Shown: positions 42,702 to 50,574, numbered from the stretch's first letter. The stretch is DNA of 64,000 nt from Nocardia aurantia (GCF_009604425.1 NZ_WEGI01000002.1:1-64000), one strand, 5' to 3'. The notes: generated from the letters alone by a model not told the origin. Program-made: numbers and translations.

Positions 42702-43301
42702 TCAGCGGATTCGGGCGTCGAGATCGGCGAAAGCGAAGGCGACGGGGAACGGGTCGGTGAGAACGAGGCGTTCCTGGTGGGTGTCGGCCAGCCGGTACGT
42801 GCGGCCGGCCCGGTCCAACCGATATTCCCGGATCGTCTCGATGTGACGGTCGGCATCGAGGTGCACGACGAGGTGGGTCCGGATGCCCTCGTGGGCGTAT
42901 TCCGCGTACTTCTCGGCTATTTCGGCGGCCCTCGAGTCCGATGGGACGACCTCCGCCACGAGCAGGACATCGGACGTCATGAGCTCGCGGTCGTCATCGA
43001 AACATCGGTACACGATCACATCGGGACGGCGGAACGAGAAGCCGGAAATTCCGGGATGGCTTGTCGTATAGCGCATCTCGTAGCCGGTCAGCACCCCTGT
43101 AGCCGTGTCTGCGGGACGGGCGGCGTCGAACCGGTCCGCGAGGCGGCGGGCGACCCGATTGTGGTGCCTGTTCTCGTTGCGGCTGAACGTTATTCGGCCG
43201 CCGACCACTTCGATCGAACGCTGTGCCTCCTCGGGCAGCGCGAGGTACCGGTCCTCGGTGATCGGCATCTCGGGATCCGCCGACCATTCCAGCATGGCCA
43301 T
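42702..43301 (-). CDS. Uma2-family (DUF820) putative endonuclease-fold protein
   Basis: A 199-residue Uma2 protein: MPITEDRYLALPEEAQRSIEVVGGRITF, HHNRVARRLADRFDAA, RRPDVIVYRC (core Asp), LLVAEVVPSDSR (core Glu) and EIAEKYAEYAHEGIRTHLVVHLD (core Lys region). The nuclease-like residues are intact. It differs clearly from the copy at 37601. ATG 43301 and ATG 43295 are both possible starts. It stands alone between the XRE gene and the CoA-transferase operon. Confidence 0.78.
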   Translation of the reverse strand: MAMLEWSADPEMPITEDRYLALPEEAQRSIEVVGGRITFSRNENRHHNRVARRLADRFDAARPADTATGVLTGYEMRYTTSHPGISGFSFRRPDVIVYRCFDDDRELMTSDVLLVAEVVPSDSRAAEIAEKYAEYAHEGIRTHLVVHLDADRHIETIREYRLDRAGRTYRLADTHQERLVLTDPFPVAFAFADLDARIR

Positions 43302-43394
43302 CTGAACTCCGTTCCCCGGGCTGTCAGCCGCGCAGATCCTATCGAGCGACCGCGCTGGTCCGGGCCCCGGGGGGAGGAAATCAGGCCTCCGGGT

Positions 43395-44462
43395 TCAGGA
43401 GTCGTGTTCGCCGAGGGACGGGGGTGGGCCGTAGACGGGATGGTGGCCGGTGATGCGGATGGGGCTGCCGACCAGGCGGTAGTCGCCGGCGGTGATCACG
43501 GATTGGGGGGTGGTGTCTAGGGATTCGGGGAGGGTGCGGACGGCGGCTGCGGGGATTCCCAAGGGGCGCAGGCGGGTTTCCCAGTTGACGGCCGTGTCGG
43601 CGGCCAACGCCTCGGTCACCGCGGCGAGGACCTCGTCTCGGCGTTCGGCGCGTTCGGCCATGGTGGGGAAGCCGTCCACCGACGCTTCGGTGGCGAAGGT
43701 CTTCCAGAAGCCGTCGTGGGTGATGAACAGGGCCAGATGGCCCTCGGCGGTCGGGAACATTTGGGCCGGAACGTAATACGAGTGGGCGCCGTTGGGGCGG
43801 CGGGTGGGGGCGGTGCCGGTGTTGAGGTAGGCGGAGGCGTGGTAGTTCAGCTGGGACAGCATCACGTCGCGGAGGTTCACGTCCACCTGGCCGCCTCGGC
43901 CGGAGACGATCTGGGCCAGTAGGCCCAGGGCGGCGGTGAGGCCCGTCGAGTTGTCCGCGGAGGAGTAGCCGGGGAGGGTGGGTGGCCCCTCGGGGTCGCC
44001 GGTCATGGCGGCTACGCCGGTGGCGGCCTGGACGATGTAGTCGAAGGCCGGGTCGTCGCCGCCGTCCAGGCCGAAGCCGGTGATAGCTACGCAGACGATT
44101 TTTTCGTTGTAGGCGCGCAGGGTGTCGTAGGTGAGGCCCAAGCGGCGGATGGCCGATGGTTTCAGGTTCACCAGCAGTGCATGGGAATTCGCGGCGAGGT
44201 CGTGCAGTTTCCGCCGGCCTTCGGGGGTGCCGAGTTCCAGGCGGATGCTGCGTTTGCCTCGGTTGAGGCTCGCGAAGTAGGTGTCGCTGACCTGGCGGGA
44301 GATCTCGCCGGTCGGGGGTTCGATCTTGGTGACCTCGGCGCCGAGGTCGGCCAGCATCATGGTGGCGTAGGGGCCCGCCAGCATGGTGCCGACCTCGAGG
44401 ATCCGGATGCCCGCGAGCGGGCCGGGGGCTCCTGCCGCCGGGGGCTCCTCTGCCGCGCTCAT
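43395..44462 (-). CDS. Class III (CaiB/BaiF) CoA transferase
   Basis: A 355-residue family III CoA transferase: GIRILEVGTMLAGPYATMMLADLGAEVTKIEPP near residue 18, the hallmark FASLNRGKRSIRLEL near residue 63, and the FDYIVQAATGVAAMTG block near residue 143 with the expected catalytic aspartate. It moves CoA from one acyl group to another. The ATG overlaps the stop of the LLM gene by 4 nt (ATGA). The operon order is mutase, B12-binding subunit, LLM oxidoreductase, CoA transferase, so it may activate a dicarboxylic acid for the mutase or recycle CoA. It is about 50 residues shorter than typical Frc-type enzymes. Confidence 0.85.
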   Translation of the reverse strand: MSAAEEPPAAGAPGPLAGIRILEVGTMLAGPYATMMLADLGAEVTKIEPPTGEISRQVSDTYFASLNRGKRSIRLELGTPEGRRKLHDLAANSHALLVNLKPSAIRRLGLTYDTLRAYNEKIVCVAITGFGLDGGDDPAFDYIVQAATGVAAMTGDPEGPPTLPGYSSADNSTGLTAALGLLAQIVSGRGGQVDVNLRDVMLSQLNYHASAYLNTGTAPTRRPNGAHSYYVPAQMFPTAEGHLALFITHDGFWKTFATEASVDGFPTMAERAERRDEVLAAVTEALAADTAVNWETRLRPLGIPAAAVRTLPESLDTTPQSVITAGDYRLVGSPIRITGHHPVYGPPPSLGEHDS

Positions 44463-45415
44463 CGCAGCTCCGCGGCCACGTTCGCGATCATCTCCCGGGT
44501 GCGGCGCTTGGATTCGCGTAGCTCGTCGAGGCTGTCGCCGATCGGGAGCAGGCGGACGGAGATGTCGGTGGCGCCGGCCTCGGCGTAGCGGCGCAGTTCG
44601 GCCGTGATCGCCGCCTCGTCGCCCGCTATGCAGAGGTCGCCGATGTTCTGCGCGTCGCCCTGGTCCAGCAGGCGCTGGTAGTTCGGGGAGATCTCCGCCT
44701 CGCTGAGGATGAGGTTGGCGCGGGTCTTCGCGGCCTCGACCTCGGAGGGGCGGCACAGGCAGACCGGCAGGCCCGCCACCACGCGCGGGGCGGGGCGGCC
44801 GGCCTCGGCGGCGGCCTTGGTGATCTTGGGGACCACGTGGTCGCCGATGGCGCGCTCGTCGGCCATCCACAGCACGGTGCCGTCGGCCTGCTCGCCGGCG
44901 ATGCGCAGCATCACCGGGCCGAGGGCGGCGACCAGGACCGGCAGGGGGGATACCGGGCCGAGGTCCAGTGGGTTGTGCACGGTGAAGGTGGTGTTCTCGA
45001 CGTCCGCCGTGCCGGGGGCGGCCAGGGCGGCGTTCAGGACCTCGAGGTAGTCGCGGGTGTAGGCCGCGGGCTTCTCGTAGGGGAGGCCGAGCATGTCGGC
45101 GACGATCCAGTGGTGCGACGGGCCGACGCCGAGGGCCAGCCGGCCGCCGGCGGCGGTGTGCGCCGAGACCGCTTGGCGGGCAAGGGCGATCGGGTGCTGG
45201 GCCTGCAACGGCACGACGGCCGTGCCCAATTCGATGCGGGCGGTCTTCATGCCCATCAGGGCGATGGTGATCAGCGCGTCGAAGTCGCCGGGCAGCTGCG
45301 GAATCCACGCGGTGTCCAGGCCCGCGGACTCGGCCCACTCGATGTCGGCGAGCATCCGGGTGAGTTTGCGGGTCGCGTCGCCCTTCTCGGGGCCGATCAT
45401 CACACCGATGCGCAC
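44459..45415 (-). CDS. LLM-class F420-dependent oxidoreductase
   Basis: A 318-residue luciferase-like TIM-barrel enzyme: LADIEWAESAGLDTAWIPQLPGDFDALITIALMG near residue 20, GTAVVPLQAQHPIALARQAVSAHTAAGGRLALGVGPSHHW near 65-105 and PVLVAALGPVMLRIAGEQADGTVLWMADE near 170. The pattern fits F420-binding members. The GTG at 45415 follows CTGGAGGAC; an earlier GTG (45430) lacks this. It lies 44 nt after the B12-binding gene and overlaps the CoA transferase, so it belongs to the mutase operon. Confidence 0.82.
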   Translation of the reverse strand: MRIGVMIGPEKGDATRKLTRMLADIEWAESAGLDTAWIPQLPGDFDALITIALMGMKTARIELGTAVVPLQAQHPIALARQAVSAHTAAGGRLALGVGPSHHWIVADMLGLPYEKPAAYTRDYLEVLNAALAAPGTADVENTTFTVHNPLDLGPVSPLPVLVAALGPVMLRIAGEQADGTVLWMADERAIGDHVVPKITKAAAEAGRPAPRVVAGLPVCLCRPSEVEAAKTRANLILSEAEISPNYQRLLDQGDAQNIGDLCIAGDEAAITAELRRYAEAGATDISVRLLPIGDSLDELRESKRRTREMIANVAAELR

Positions 45416-45459
45416 GTTGTCCTCCAGGTGTTTCACGATTGTCGCTGTGGCGCTGCGGG

Positions 45460-45876
45460 TTACGCCGACGGTTGCTCGGAGGGCGCGGTCGTCCCGGTGA
45501 GCGTGCGGATCTCGGTGACCAGGGTCTCCAGCGGGGTGCCGGTCGGGAAGACCGCGGCCGCACCGGCATCCAGCAACTTCTGCACATCGCTGCTCGGGAT
45601 GGTGCCGCCGACCACGACGGCGATATCGCCGGCGTCGGCCTCGCGCAGCGCGGTCACCGTGCGGGTGGTCAGCGCGACGTGCGCGCCGGAGAGGATGCTG
45701 AGGCCGACGACCGCGACATCCTCTTGCAGCGCGATCGACACGATGTCCTCGATGCGCTGCCGGATACCGGTGTAGACGACCTCGAATCCGGCGTCGCGCA
45801 GGGTGCGGGCGACGATCTTGGCGCCGCGGTCGTGCCCGTCGAGACCGGGCTTGGCGACGAGAATACGGGCGGGCAT
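45460..45876 (-). CDS. Cobalamin-binding small subunit of acyl-CoA mutase
   Basis: A 138-residue B12-binding domain. The motif DGHDRG (DxHxxG) supplies the histidine that ligates cobalt, followed by the typical SILSGAH and VVGGTIP glycine motifs that hold the nucleotide tail. The ATG overlaps the mutase stop (TGATG), so the two subunits are made together. Separate large and small subunits are the layout of isobutyryl-CoA mutase and 2-hydroxyisobutyryl-CoA mutase and of archaeal methylmalonyl-CoA mutase. Confidence 0.9.
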   Translation of the reverse strand: MPARILVAKPGLDGHDRGAKIVARTLRDAGFEVVYTGIRQRIEDIVSIALQEDVAVVGLSILSGAHVALTTRTVTALREADAGDIAVVVGGTIPSSDVQKLLDAGAAAVFPTGTPLETLVTEIRTLTGTTAPSEQPSA

Positions 45877-47453
45877 CAGAACACCACCGGCTGCTGGAAC
45901 TCGCCCCACACGTTCTTGAGGGCGGTGACCATCTCACCCACGGTGCAGTACGCGTTGGCGCAGTCGATCAGGCGATGCATCAGGTTCTCGGTTCCCTCCG
46001 CGGCGCTGGACAGCGCGTCGAGACTGGCGCGAACGGCCGCGGAGTCGCGTTCGGCCTTGACCCGGGTGAGCCGTTTCAGTTGCAGCTCACGGCCTTCGGC
46101 ATCGAGCTCGTAGGTGTCGATGTCCGGCGCGGGCTCGTCGGAGACGAACCGGTTGACGCCGACCACGGGCCGCTCACCGGATTCGACCTCCTGGTGCAGC
46201 TTGTACGCCTCGTCGGCGATCAGGCCTTGGAGGTAGCCGTCCTCGATCGCGCGGACCATGCCGCCGTGGTTCTCGAGGTCGGACATGATCTCCTTGATCC
46301 GCTCCTCCGTGGCGTCGGTCAGCGCCTCCACGAAGTAGGACCCGCCGAGCGGGTCGGCGACCCGGGTGACACCGGTCTCGTACGCCAGGATCTGCTGGGT
46401 GCGCAGCGCCAGCGTCGCCGACTCCTCCGAGGGCAGCGCGAACGGCTCGTCCCAGGCGGCGGTGAACATCGACTGCACGCCGCCGAGCACCGAGGCCATC
46501 GCCTCGTAGGCGATGCGGACCAGATTGTTCTGGGCCTGCGGCGCGTACAGCGAGGCACCGCCCGCGACACAACCGAATCGGAACATGGAGGCCTTGTCGG
46601 CGGTGGCGCCGTAGCGTTCCCGCACGATGGTGGCCCAACGACGCCGTCCCGCACGGTATTTGGCGATCTCCTCGAAGAAGTCGCCGTGCGTGTAGAAGAA
46701 GAAGGACACCTGCGGCGCGAACTGGTCGATGGTCATCCGGCCGCGTTCGACCACGGTGTCGCAGTAGGTGACGCCGTCGGCGAGGGTGAAGGCCATCTCC
46801 TGCACCGCGTTCGCGCCGGCGTCGCGGAAGTGCGCGCCCGCCACCGAGATCGCGTTGAACCGCGGTACCTCGGCGGCGCAGAACTCGATGGTGTCGGCGA
46901 TCAGCCGCAGCGACGGCTCGGGCGGCCAGATCCAGGTGCCGCGCGAGGCGTATTCCTTGAGGATGTCGTTCTGGATTGTGCCGGTGAGCTTTTCGCGCGG
47001 CACGCCCTTCTTCTCCGCGGCGGCCACATAGAACGCCAGCAGGATGGCGGCGGTGCCGTTGATGGTGAAGCTGGTGCTGATCTTGTCCAGCGGGATGCCG
47101 TCGAACAGCACCTCGGCGTCGGCGAGGGTGTCCACCGCGACACCGACGCGGCCGACCTCCTCGCTCACCTCGGGATCGTCGGAGTCGTACCCGCACTGGG
47201 TGGGCAGGTCGAGCGCGACCGAGAGGCCGGTGCCGCCCTGATCCAGGAGGTAACGGTATCGCCGGTTGGACTCCTCGGCCGTGCCGAATCCGGAGTACTG
47301 CCGGAAGGTCCACGTCCGCCCGCGGTAACCCTTCGCGAAGTTGCCGCGCGTGAACGGGAAGACGCCCGGAGCGGGCGGTTCGGCAGCGCGATCACCCGGT
47401 CCGTAGACCGGCTCGAGCGGGATGCCGGACGAGGTCTGCACATGGTCGTTCAT
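45876..47453 (-). CDS. B12-dependent acyl-CoA mutase, large subunit
   Basis: A 525-residue TIM-barrel mutase subunit: TWTFRQYSGFGTAEESN near residue 55, SVALDLPTQCGYDSDDP near 85, TIQNDILKEYASRGTW near 160 and FAPQVSFFFYTHGDFFEEIAKYRAGRRRWA near 230-260. By alignment from memory with Propionibacterium MCM, the RQY tyrosine (Tyr89) and the arginine in ASRGTW (Arg207), which bind the free carboxylate, are both kept. Isobutyryl-CoA mutase has Phe and Gln there. So a methylmalonyl-, ethylmalonyl- or similar carboxyacyl-CoA is the likely substrate, in spite of the two-subunit layout. ATG 47453 has no clear ribosome site; a half-operator lies 26 bp upstream. Confidence 0.85.
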   Translation of the reverse strand: MNDHVQTSSGIPLEPVYGPGDRAAEPPAPGVFPFTRGNFAKGYRGRTWTFRQYSGFGTAEESNRRYRYLLDQGGTGLSVALDLPTQCGYDSDDPEVSEEVGRVGVAVDTLADAEVLFDGIPLDKISTSFTINGTAAILLAFYVAAAEKKGVPREKLTGTIQNDILKEYASRGTWIWPPEPSLRLIADTIEFCAAEVPRFNAISVAGAHFRDAGANAVQEMAFTLADGVTYCDTVVERGRMTIDQFAPQVSFFFYTHGDFFEEIAKYRAGRRRWATIVRERYGATADKASMFRFGCVAGGASLYAPQAQNNLVRIAYEAMASVLGGVQSMFTAAWDEPFALPSEESATLALRTQQILAYETGVTRVADPLGGSYFVEALTDATEERIKEIMSDLENHGGMVRAIEDGYLQGLIADEAYKLHQEVESGERPVVGVNRFVSDEPAPDIDTYELDAEGRELQLKRLTRVKAERDSAAVRASLDALSSAAEGTENLMHRLIDCANAYCTVGEMVTALKNVWGEFQQPVVF

Positions 47454-47478
47454 CACTGAATACCGTACTTGCAAAAAA

Positions 47479-47485
47479 TGAGAAT
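47479..47485. promoter_or_regulatory. TGAGAAT half-site
   Basis: TGAGAAT followed by GCC and AATACCA, a decayed right arm. It lies in the 86-nt gap between the divergent mutase and short-chain dehydrogenase genes, the same position as the full operators elsewhere in the window. Confidence 0.4.
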
Positions 47486-47539
47486 GCCAATACCATCAGA
47501 CGCAAATGGCCCGAGTAGATGTGCAGAATGAGGAGAATG

Positions 47540-48394
47540 ATGGCTGAGCAGCGCACCCTGGCCGACCGCACGATGGTGATCTCCGGCGCCAGCCGCGGGA
47601 TCGGCTTGGCCATCGCGGTCGCGGCCGCCCGGCAGGGCGCGAACGTGGTGCTGCTCGCCAAGACCGCCGAGCCGCACCCCCGGCTGCCCGGCACGGTGCA
47701 CACCGCCGCGGCCGAGGTCGAGGCGGCCGGTGGCAGGGCGGCCGCCGTGGTCGGCGATGTGCGCAACGAAGAGGACGTGCAGCGCGTGATCGATACCGCC
47801 GTCGAGCAGTTCGGCGGCGTGGACATCTGTGTCAACAACGCCAGCGCCATCGCCACCGAGCCCACCGATCAGCTGTCGGCGAAGAAGTTCGGGCTCATGC
47901 AGGACATCAACCTGCGCGGCACCTTCCTGCTCACCAAGGCCGCGATCCCGCACCTGCGCAAGTCCGCGAACGCGCACGTGCTGACCATCGCGCCGCCGCT
48001 GAACCTGCATCCGTACTGGCTGGGCGTGCATCCGTCCTACACCTTGTCCAAGTACGGGATGACTCTGCTGGCGCTGGGCTGGGCGAGTGAGTACGCCGAG
48101 ACCGGGATCGCCTCCAACTGCCTGTGGCCGGAGACCTTCATCGCGACCTCGGCGGTGGCGAATCTGCAGGACGGCGAGAATCAGCTCGCCGCGGCGCGCA
48201 GCCCCGAGATCATGGCCGACGCCGCGGTGGCGATCGTGTCCCGCCCGGCCCGCGAGTTCACCGGCCGGGCGCTGATCGACGCCGAGATGCTGACCGAGCA
48301 CGCCGGAGTGGCCGATCTGTCGGGTTACGGTGGCGGCGATCATCCCACCCCGGATCTGTTCCTGGACACCGCCATTCCCGAAAACTACAGCTAG
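47540..48394 (+). CDS. HSDL2-like short-chain dehydrogenase
   Basis: A 284-residue SDR: VISGASRGIGLAIAVAAARQGANVVLLAKTAEPHPRLPGTVHTAAAEVEAAGG near the N-terminus, the NNAS motif near residue 97, and the active-site PSYTLSKYGM near residue 170. The sequence closely follows the dehydrogenase domain of hydroxysteroid-dehydrogenase-like protein 2. Actinobacterial homologues are found in lipid and terpenoid catabolism. ATG 47540 is chosen because AGGAG lies four bases upstream. It is divergent from the mutase operon and begins the SDR, CMD, beta-hydroxyacid dehydrogenase operon. Confidence 0.85.
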   Translation: MAEQRTLADRTMVISGASRGIGLAIAVAAARQGANVVLLAKTAEPHPRLPGTVHTAAAEVEAAGGRAAAVVGDVRNEEDVQRVIDTAVEQFGGVDICVNNASAIATEPTDQLSAKKFGLMQDINLRGTFLLTKAAIPHLRKSANAHVLTIAPPLNLHPYWLGVHPSYTLSKYGMTLLALGWASEYAETGIASNCLWPETFIATSAVANLQDGENQLAAARSPEIMADAAVAIVSRPAREFTGRALIDAEMLTEHAGVADLSGYGGGDHPTPDLFLDTAIPENYS

Positions 48395-48432
48395 ACAGCA
48401 TATTCGGGGGCGACATCCGGAAAGGAACCGTT

Positions 48433-48858
48433 GTGACATCTGCCGACACCACGCGCGGCGAACTCTGGGAGGCGGGCCTGCGCGTCCGTCGCGAGGTCGT
48501 GGGCGCCGAATACGTCGACCGGGCGCTGGCGAACGCCGACGACTTCCAGCTGCCCATGCAGGAACTCGTCACCGAGTACTGCTGGGGCACGGTGTGGACG
48601 CGGGAGGGGCTGGACCGCCGCACCCGCTCGATGCTGAATCTCGCGATGCTGACCACGCTCAACCGGTCGGCCGAATTCGCCACCCACGTGCGGGGCGCGC
48701 TCACCAACGGGGTCACCGAGGAGGAGATCCGGGAAGTGTTGCTGCAGGCCACGATCTACGCCGGCGTGCCCGCCGGGGTGGAGGCGTTCCGGATCGCGGG
48801 ACCGATCCTCGCCGAGCACCGCGCCGCGCAGGCCGCGCCCGAGGAGTCGCAGGCATGA
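48433..48858 (+). CDS. Carboxymuconolactone decarboxylase family protein
   Basis: A 141-residue all-helical protein of the CMD family: ELVTEYCWGTVWTREGLDRRTRSMLNLAMLTTLNRSAEFATHVRGALTNGVTEEEIREVLLQATIYAGVPAGVEAFR. The peroxidase-type CxxC of AhpD is absent, so this is the decarboxylase/hydrolase-like branch (PcaC type) rather than a peroxidase. The GTG follows AAAGGAA. Its stop overlaps the ATG of the 75-nt coupling repeat, which leads in frame to the next gene. Substrate unknown. Confidence 0.85.
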   Translation: MTSADTTRGELWEAGLRVRREVVGAEYVDRALANADDFQLPMQELVTEYCWGTVWTREGLDRRTRSMLNLAMLTTLNRSAEFATHVRGALTNGVTEEEIREVLLQATIYAGVPAGVEAFRIAGPILAEHRAAQAAPEESQA

Positions 48859-48929
48859 GCGGACAGGGGCCGGAGGCGGCCGCGGAGCGTCGCCACGCAG
48901 GCCGCCCGTCCATACCCGAAGGAGACAGC
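48855..48929 (+). repeat. 75-nt coupling repeat, full copy
   Basis: The unit begins with ATGAGCGGACAGGG, whose ATG overlaps the CMD stop codon (GCATGAGCGG), encodes MSGQGPEAAAERRHAGRPS..GDS and ends exactly at the ATG of the next gene, in frame. The last bases contain GAAGGAGA, the ribosome site of that gene. It corresponds position by position to the minus-strand copy at 18157-18231. Confidence 0.75.
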
Positions 48930-49826
48930 ATGAGCGGAACCGTCACCGGCCCCGTCGCTTTCATCGGGCTGGGCAACATGGGCCGGCCGATGTCGCGCCG
49001 CCTGGTCGAGGCCGGGATCGACCTGGTCGGCTTCGACCCGGCCGAATCCGCCCGCGCCGCACTGGTTTCCGTCGGTGGCCGGGTGGCCGACACCGCGGCC
49101 GCGGCGGTCGCGGGAGCCGAGTACGTGATCCTCATGCTGCCGACATCGGCGATCGTGGAGGCGGTGCTCGGCGACGAGGCGGTGCTGGCAGAACTGGCGC
49201 CGGGCACCGTGATCGTCGACATGAGTTCCTCGGAACCCGAATCGACGCAACGTCTCTCGGCCGCGCTGGCGGAGCGGAAGCTCCTGCTGGTCGACGCCCC
49301 GGTCTCCGGCGGCGTGGCCGGCGCGAACGCGGGCACGCTGGCGCTGATCGCGGGCGGCCCGGACGAGGCCATCGACCGGGTGACCGCGCTGCTGGCACCG
49401 CTGGGCCGGTTGCAGCACGTCGGCGCGACCGGCGCCGGGCACGCGGTCAAGGCGATCAACAACCTGATGTCGGCGATCCACCTGCTGGGTTCGTCGGAGG
49501 GCGTGGCGATCGGGCAGCGCTTCGGCGTCGATCCGAAGGTGCTGATCGACACCATCAACATCTCGTCGGGACGCAGCGCCTCCACCGAACTGAAGTTCCC
49601 GAAGTTCATCCTGCCCGGCACCTACGACTCGGGTTTCGCGATGAACTTGATGGTCAAGGACATTCGCATCGCGATGGGCCTGGCCTCGGCCGTCGGTGCG
49701 CAGACCCCGTTGAGCGAGAAGGCCGTCGAACTGTGGGCCACAGCGCTCGGCGACCTCGGCCCCGGCGCGGACCAGACCGATATCGCCCGCTGGGCCGGGG
49801 TGACGCACGACACCGATCCGGCCTGA
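48930..49826 (+). CDS. 3-hydroxyisobutyrate-dehydrogenase-family NAD(P) oxidoreductase
   Basis: A 298-residue beta-hydroxyacid dehydrogenase: Rossmann motif VAFIGLGNMGRPMSRRLVEAG, the substrate-binding VDAPVSGGVAGANAGTLALIAGG near residue 125 and the catalytic lysine region GATGAGHAVKAINNLMSA near residue 172. It would oxidise a 2-methyl-3-hydroxyacid (or reduce a semialdehyde), in keeping with branched-chain catabolism near a B12 mutase. ATG 48930 has a good AAGGAGA; the in-frame ATG at 48855 would add 25 repeat-derived residues. The 3' end is duplicated as a 49-bp tandem repeat. Confidence 0.87.
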   Translation: MSGTVTGPVAFIGLGNMGRPMSRRLVEAGIDLVGFDPAESARAALVSVGGRVADTAAAAVAGAEYVILMLPTSAIVEAVLGDEAVLAELAPGTVIVDMSSSEPESTQRLSAALAERKLLLVDAPVSGGVAGANAGTLALIAGGPDEAIDRVTALLAPLGRLQHVGATGAGHAVKAINNLMSAIHLLGSSEGVAIGQRFGVDPKVLIDTINISSGRSASTELKFPKFILPGTYDSGFAMNLMVKDIRIAMGLASAVGAQTPLSEKAVELWATALGDLGPGADQTDIARWAGVTHDTDPA

Positions 49827-49898
49827 GTCCCACCGCCGACCGGCAGGTATGACGCACGGCGCCGATCCGGCCCGAGCCCCCTCCGATCGGCGGGGGTG
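49801..49898. repeat. 49-bp imperfect tandem duplication at a gene end
   Basis: TGACGCACGACACCGATCCG at 49801 recurs as TGACGCACGGCGCCGATCCG at 49850, and similarity continues for about 48 bp. The first copy contains the last codons and stop of the dehydrogenase; the second has CCCGAG instead of the stop. Confidence 0.7.
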
Positions 49899-49957
49899 AC
49901 CGTGCCGGCGGTCGAACACTCACCGGCTCGGTCGAATACTTACTGCCCCAACGGCTC

Positions 49958-49992
49958 CCGCAGCCCCTCGGCCGAATGCCGAGGGGCTGCGG
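49958..49992. terminator. Bidirectional 14-bp terminator hairpin
   Basis: CCGCAGCCCCTCGG pairs with CCGAGGGGCTGCGG across a 7-nt loop, followed by TCGTTTCG. It lies between the convergent dehydrogenase and MarR genes. Confidence 0.8.
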
Positions 49993-50004
49993 TCGTTTCG
50001 CGGC

Positions 50005-50481
50005 TCAGCCCGCCTGCCGGGAATCCACCGCGCGGGGCCAGGAGCGGCCCTCCATGCGCTCGATGTCGACGTTGAAGCGCCGCAGGTAGGCGGCGAACTC
50101 CGCGATGTCCTCGTCGGGCCAGTGCTCGAACACCTGGTTCAGGCCGGCGATGTTGCCGAGCCGTTCCAGCTCCAGCCGGCGCCGTCCCTCCTCGGTGATC
50201 CGGAACTTGCGGGCGATGCCGCCGTCCGGGTCCGGGATGCGCTCCACCAGCCCGACCCGCCGCATGGCGGCGGTCTGCCGGTTCAGGGTGGAGGCGTCGA
50301 GCCCGAAGGCGTCGCTGAGCTGACCGATCGACATCGGTCCCTCGTCGCGGATCCGGCTGAGCAGCACGTAGGCGCTGTAGCGATCCAGCGCCGAACCCTC
50401 GCGACGCCGTGAGGTGCCCGGGTTCATCCGCCGCCCGAGCAGCATCGTCTCCAGCTCGATGTCCGGTATCGGCCTGTCCAT
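50005..50481 (-). CDS. MarR-family regulator
   Basis: A 158-residue winged-helix regulator: SAYVLLSRIRDEGPMSIGQLSDAFGLDASTLNRQTAAMRRVGLVERIPDPDGGIARKFRITEEGRRRL carries the recognition helix and wing, followed by a C-terminal dimerisation helix. The ATG at 50481 follows GGAAGG. It is divergent from a DHA2-type MFS transporter, with a perfect TATGTAC-G-GTACATA palindrome between them, the classic layout of a MarR repressor and its efflux pump. Confidence 0.87.
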   Translation of the reverse strand: MDRPIPDIELETMLLGRRMNPGTSRRREGSALDRYSAYVLLSRIRDEGPMSIGQLSDAFGLDASTLNRQTAAMRRVGLVERIPDPDGGIARKFRITEEGRRRLELERLGNIAGLNQVFEHWPDEDIAEFAAYLRRFNVDIERMEGRSWPRAVDSRQAG

Positions 50482-50574
50482 CTCGATCCTTCCCGACGCG
50501 ATCGGCATTGATCGCGGTCCCGATCGGTGCCGTTCGAGACGTGCACCACATCTATTTGTGCATCATACACATTC

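Noticed and set aside
44463-45587. Fusion protein extending the CoA transferase upstream
   Set aside because: The upstream part is the shadow of the LLM gene in another frame, Arg/Pro-rich and without domain character.
45876-47453. Isobutyryl-CoA mutase
   Set aside because: The Phe and Gln expected in the substrate pocket are replaced by the Tyr and Arg of carboxyacyl-CoA mutases, as far as I can align by eye.
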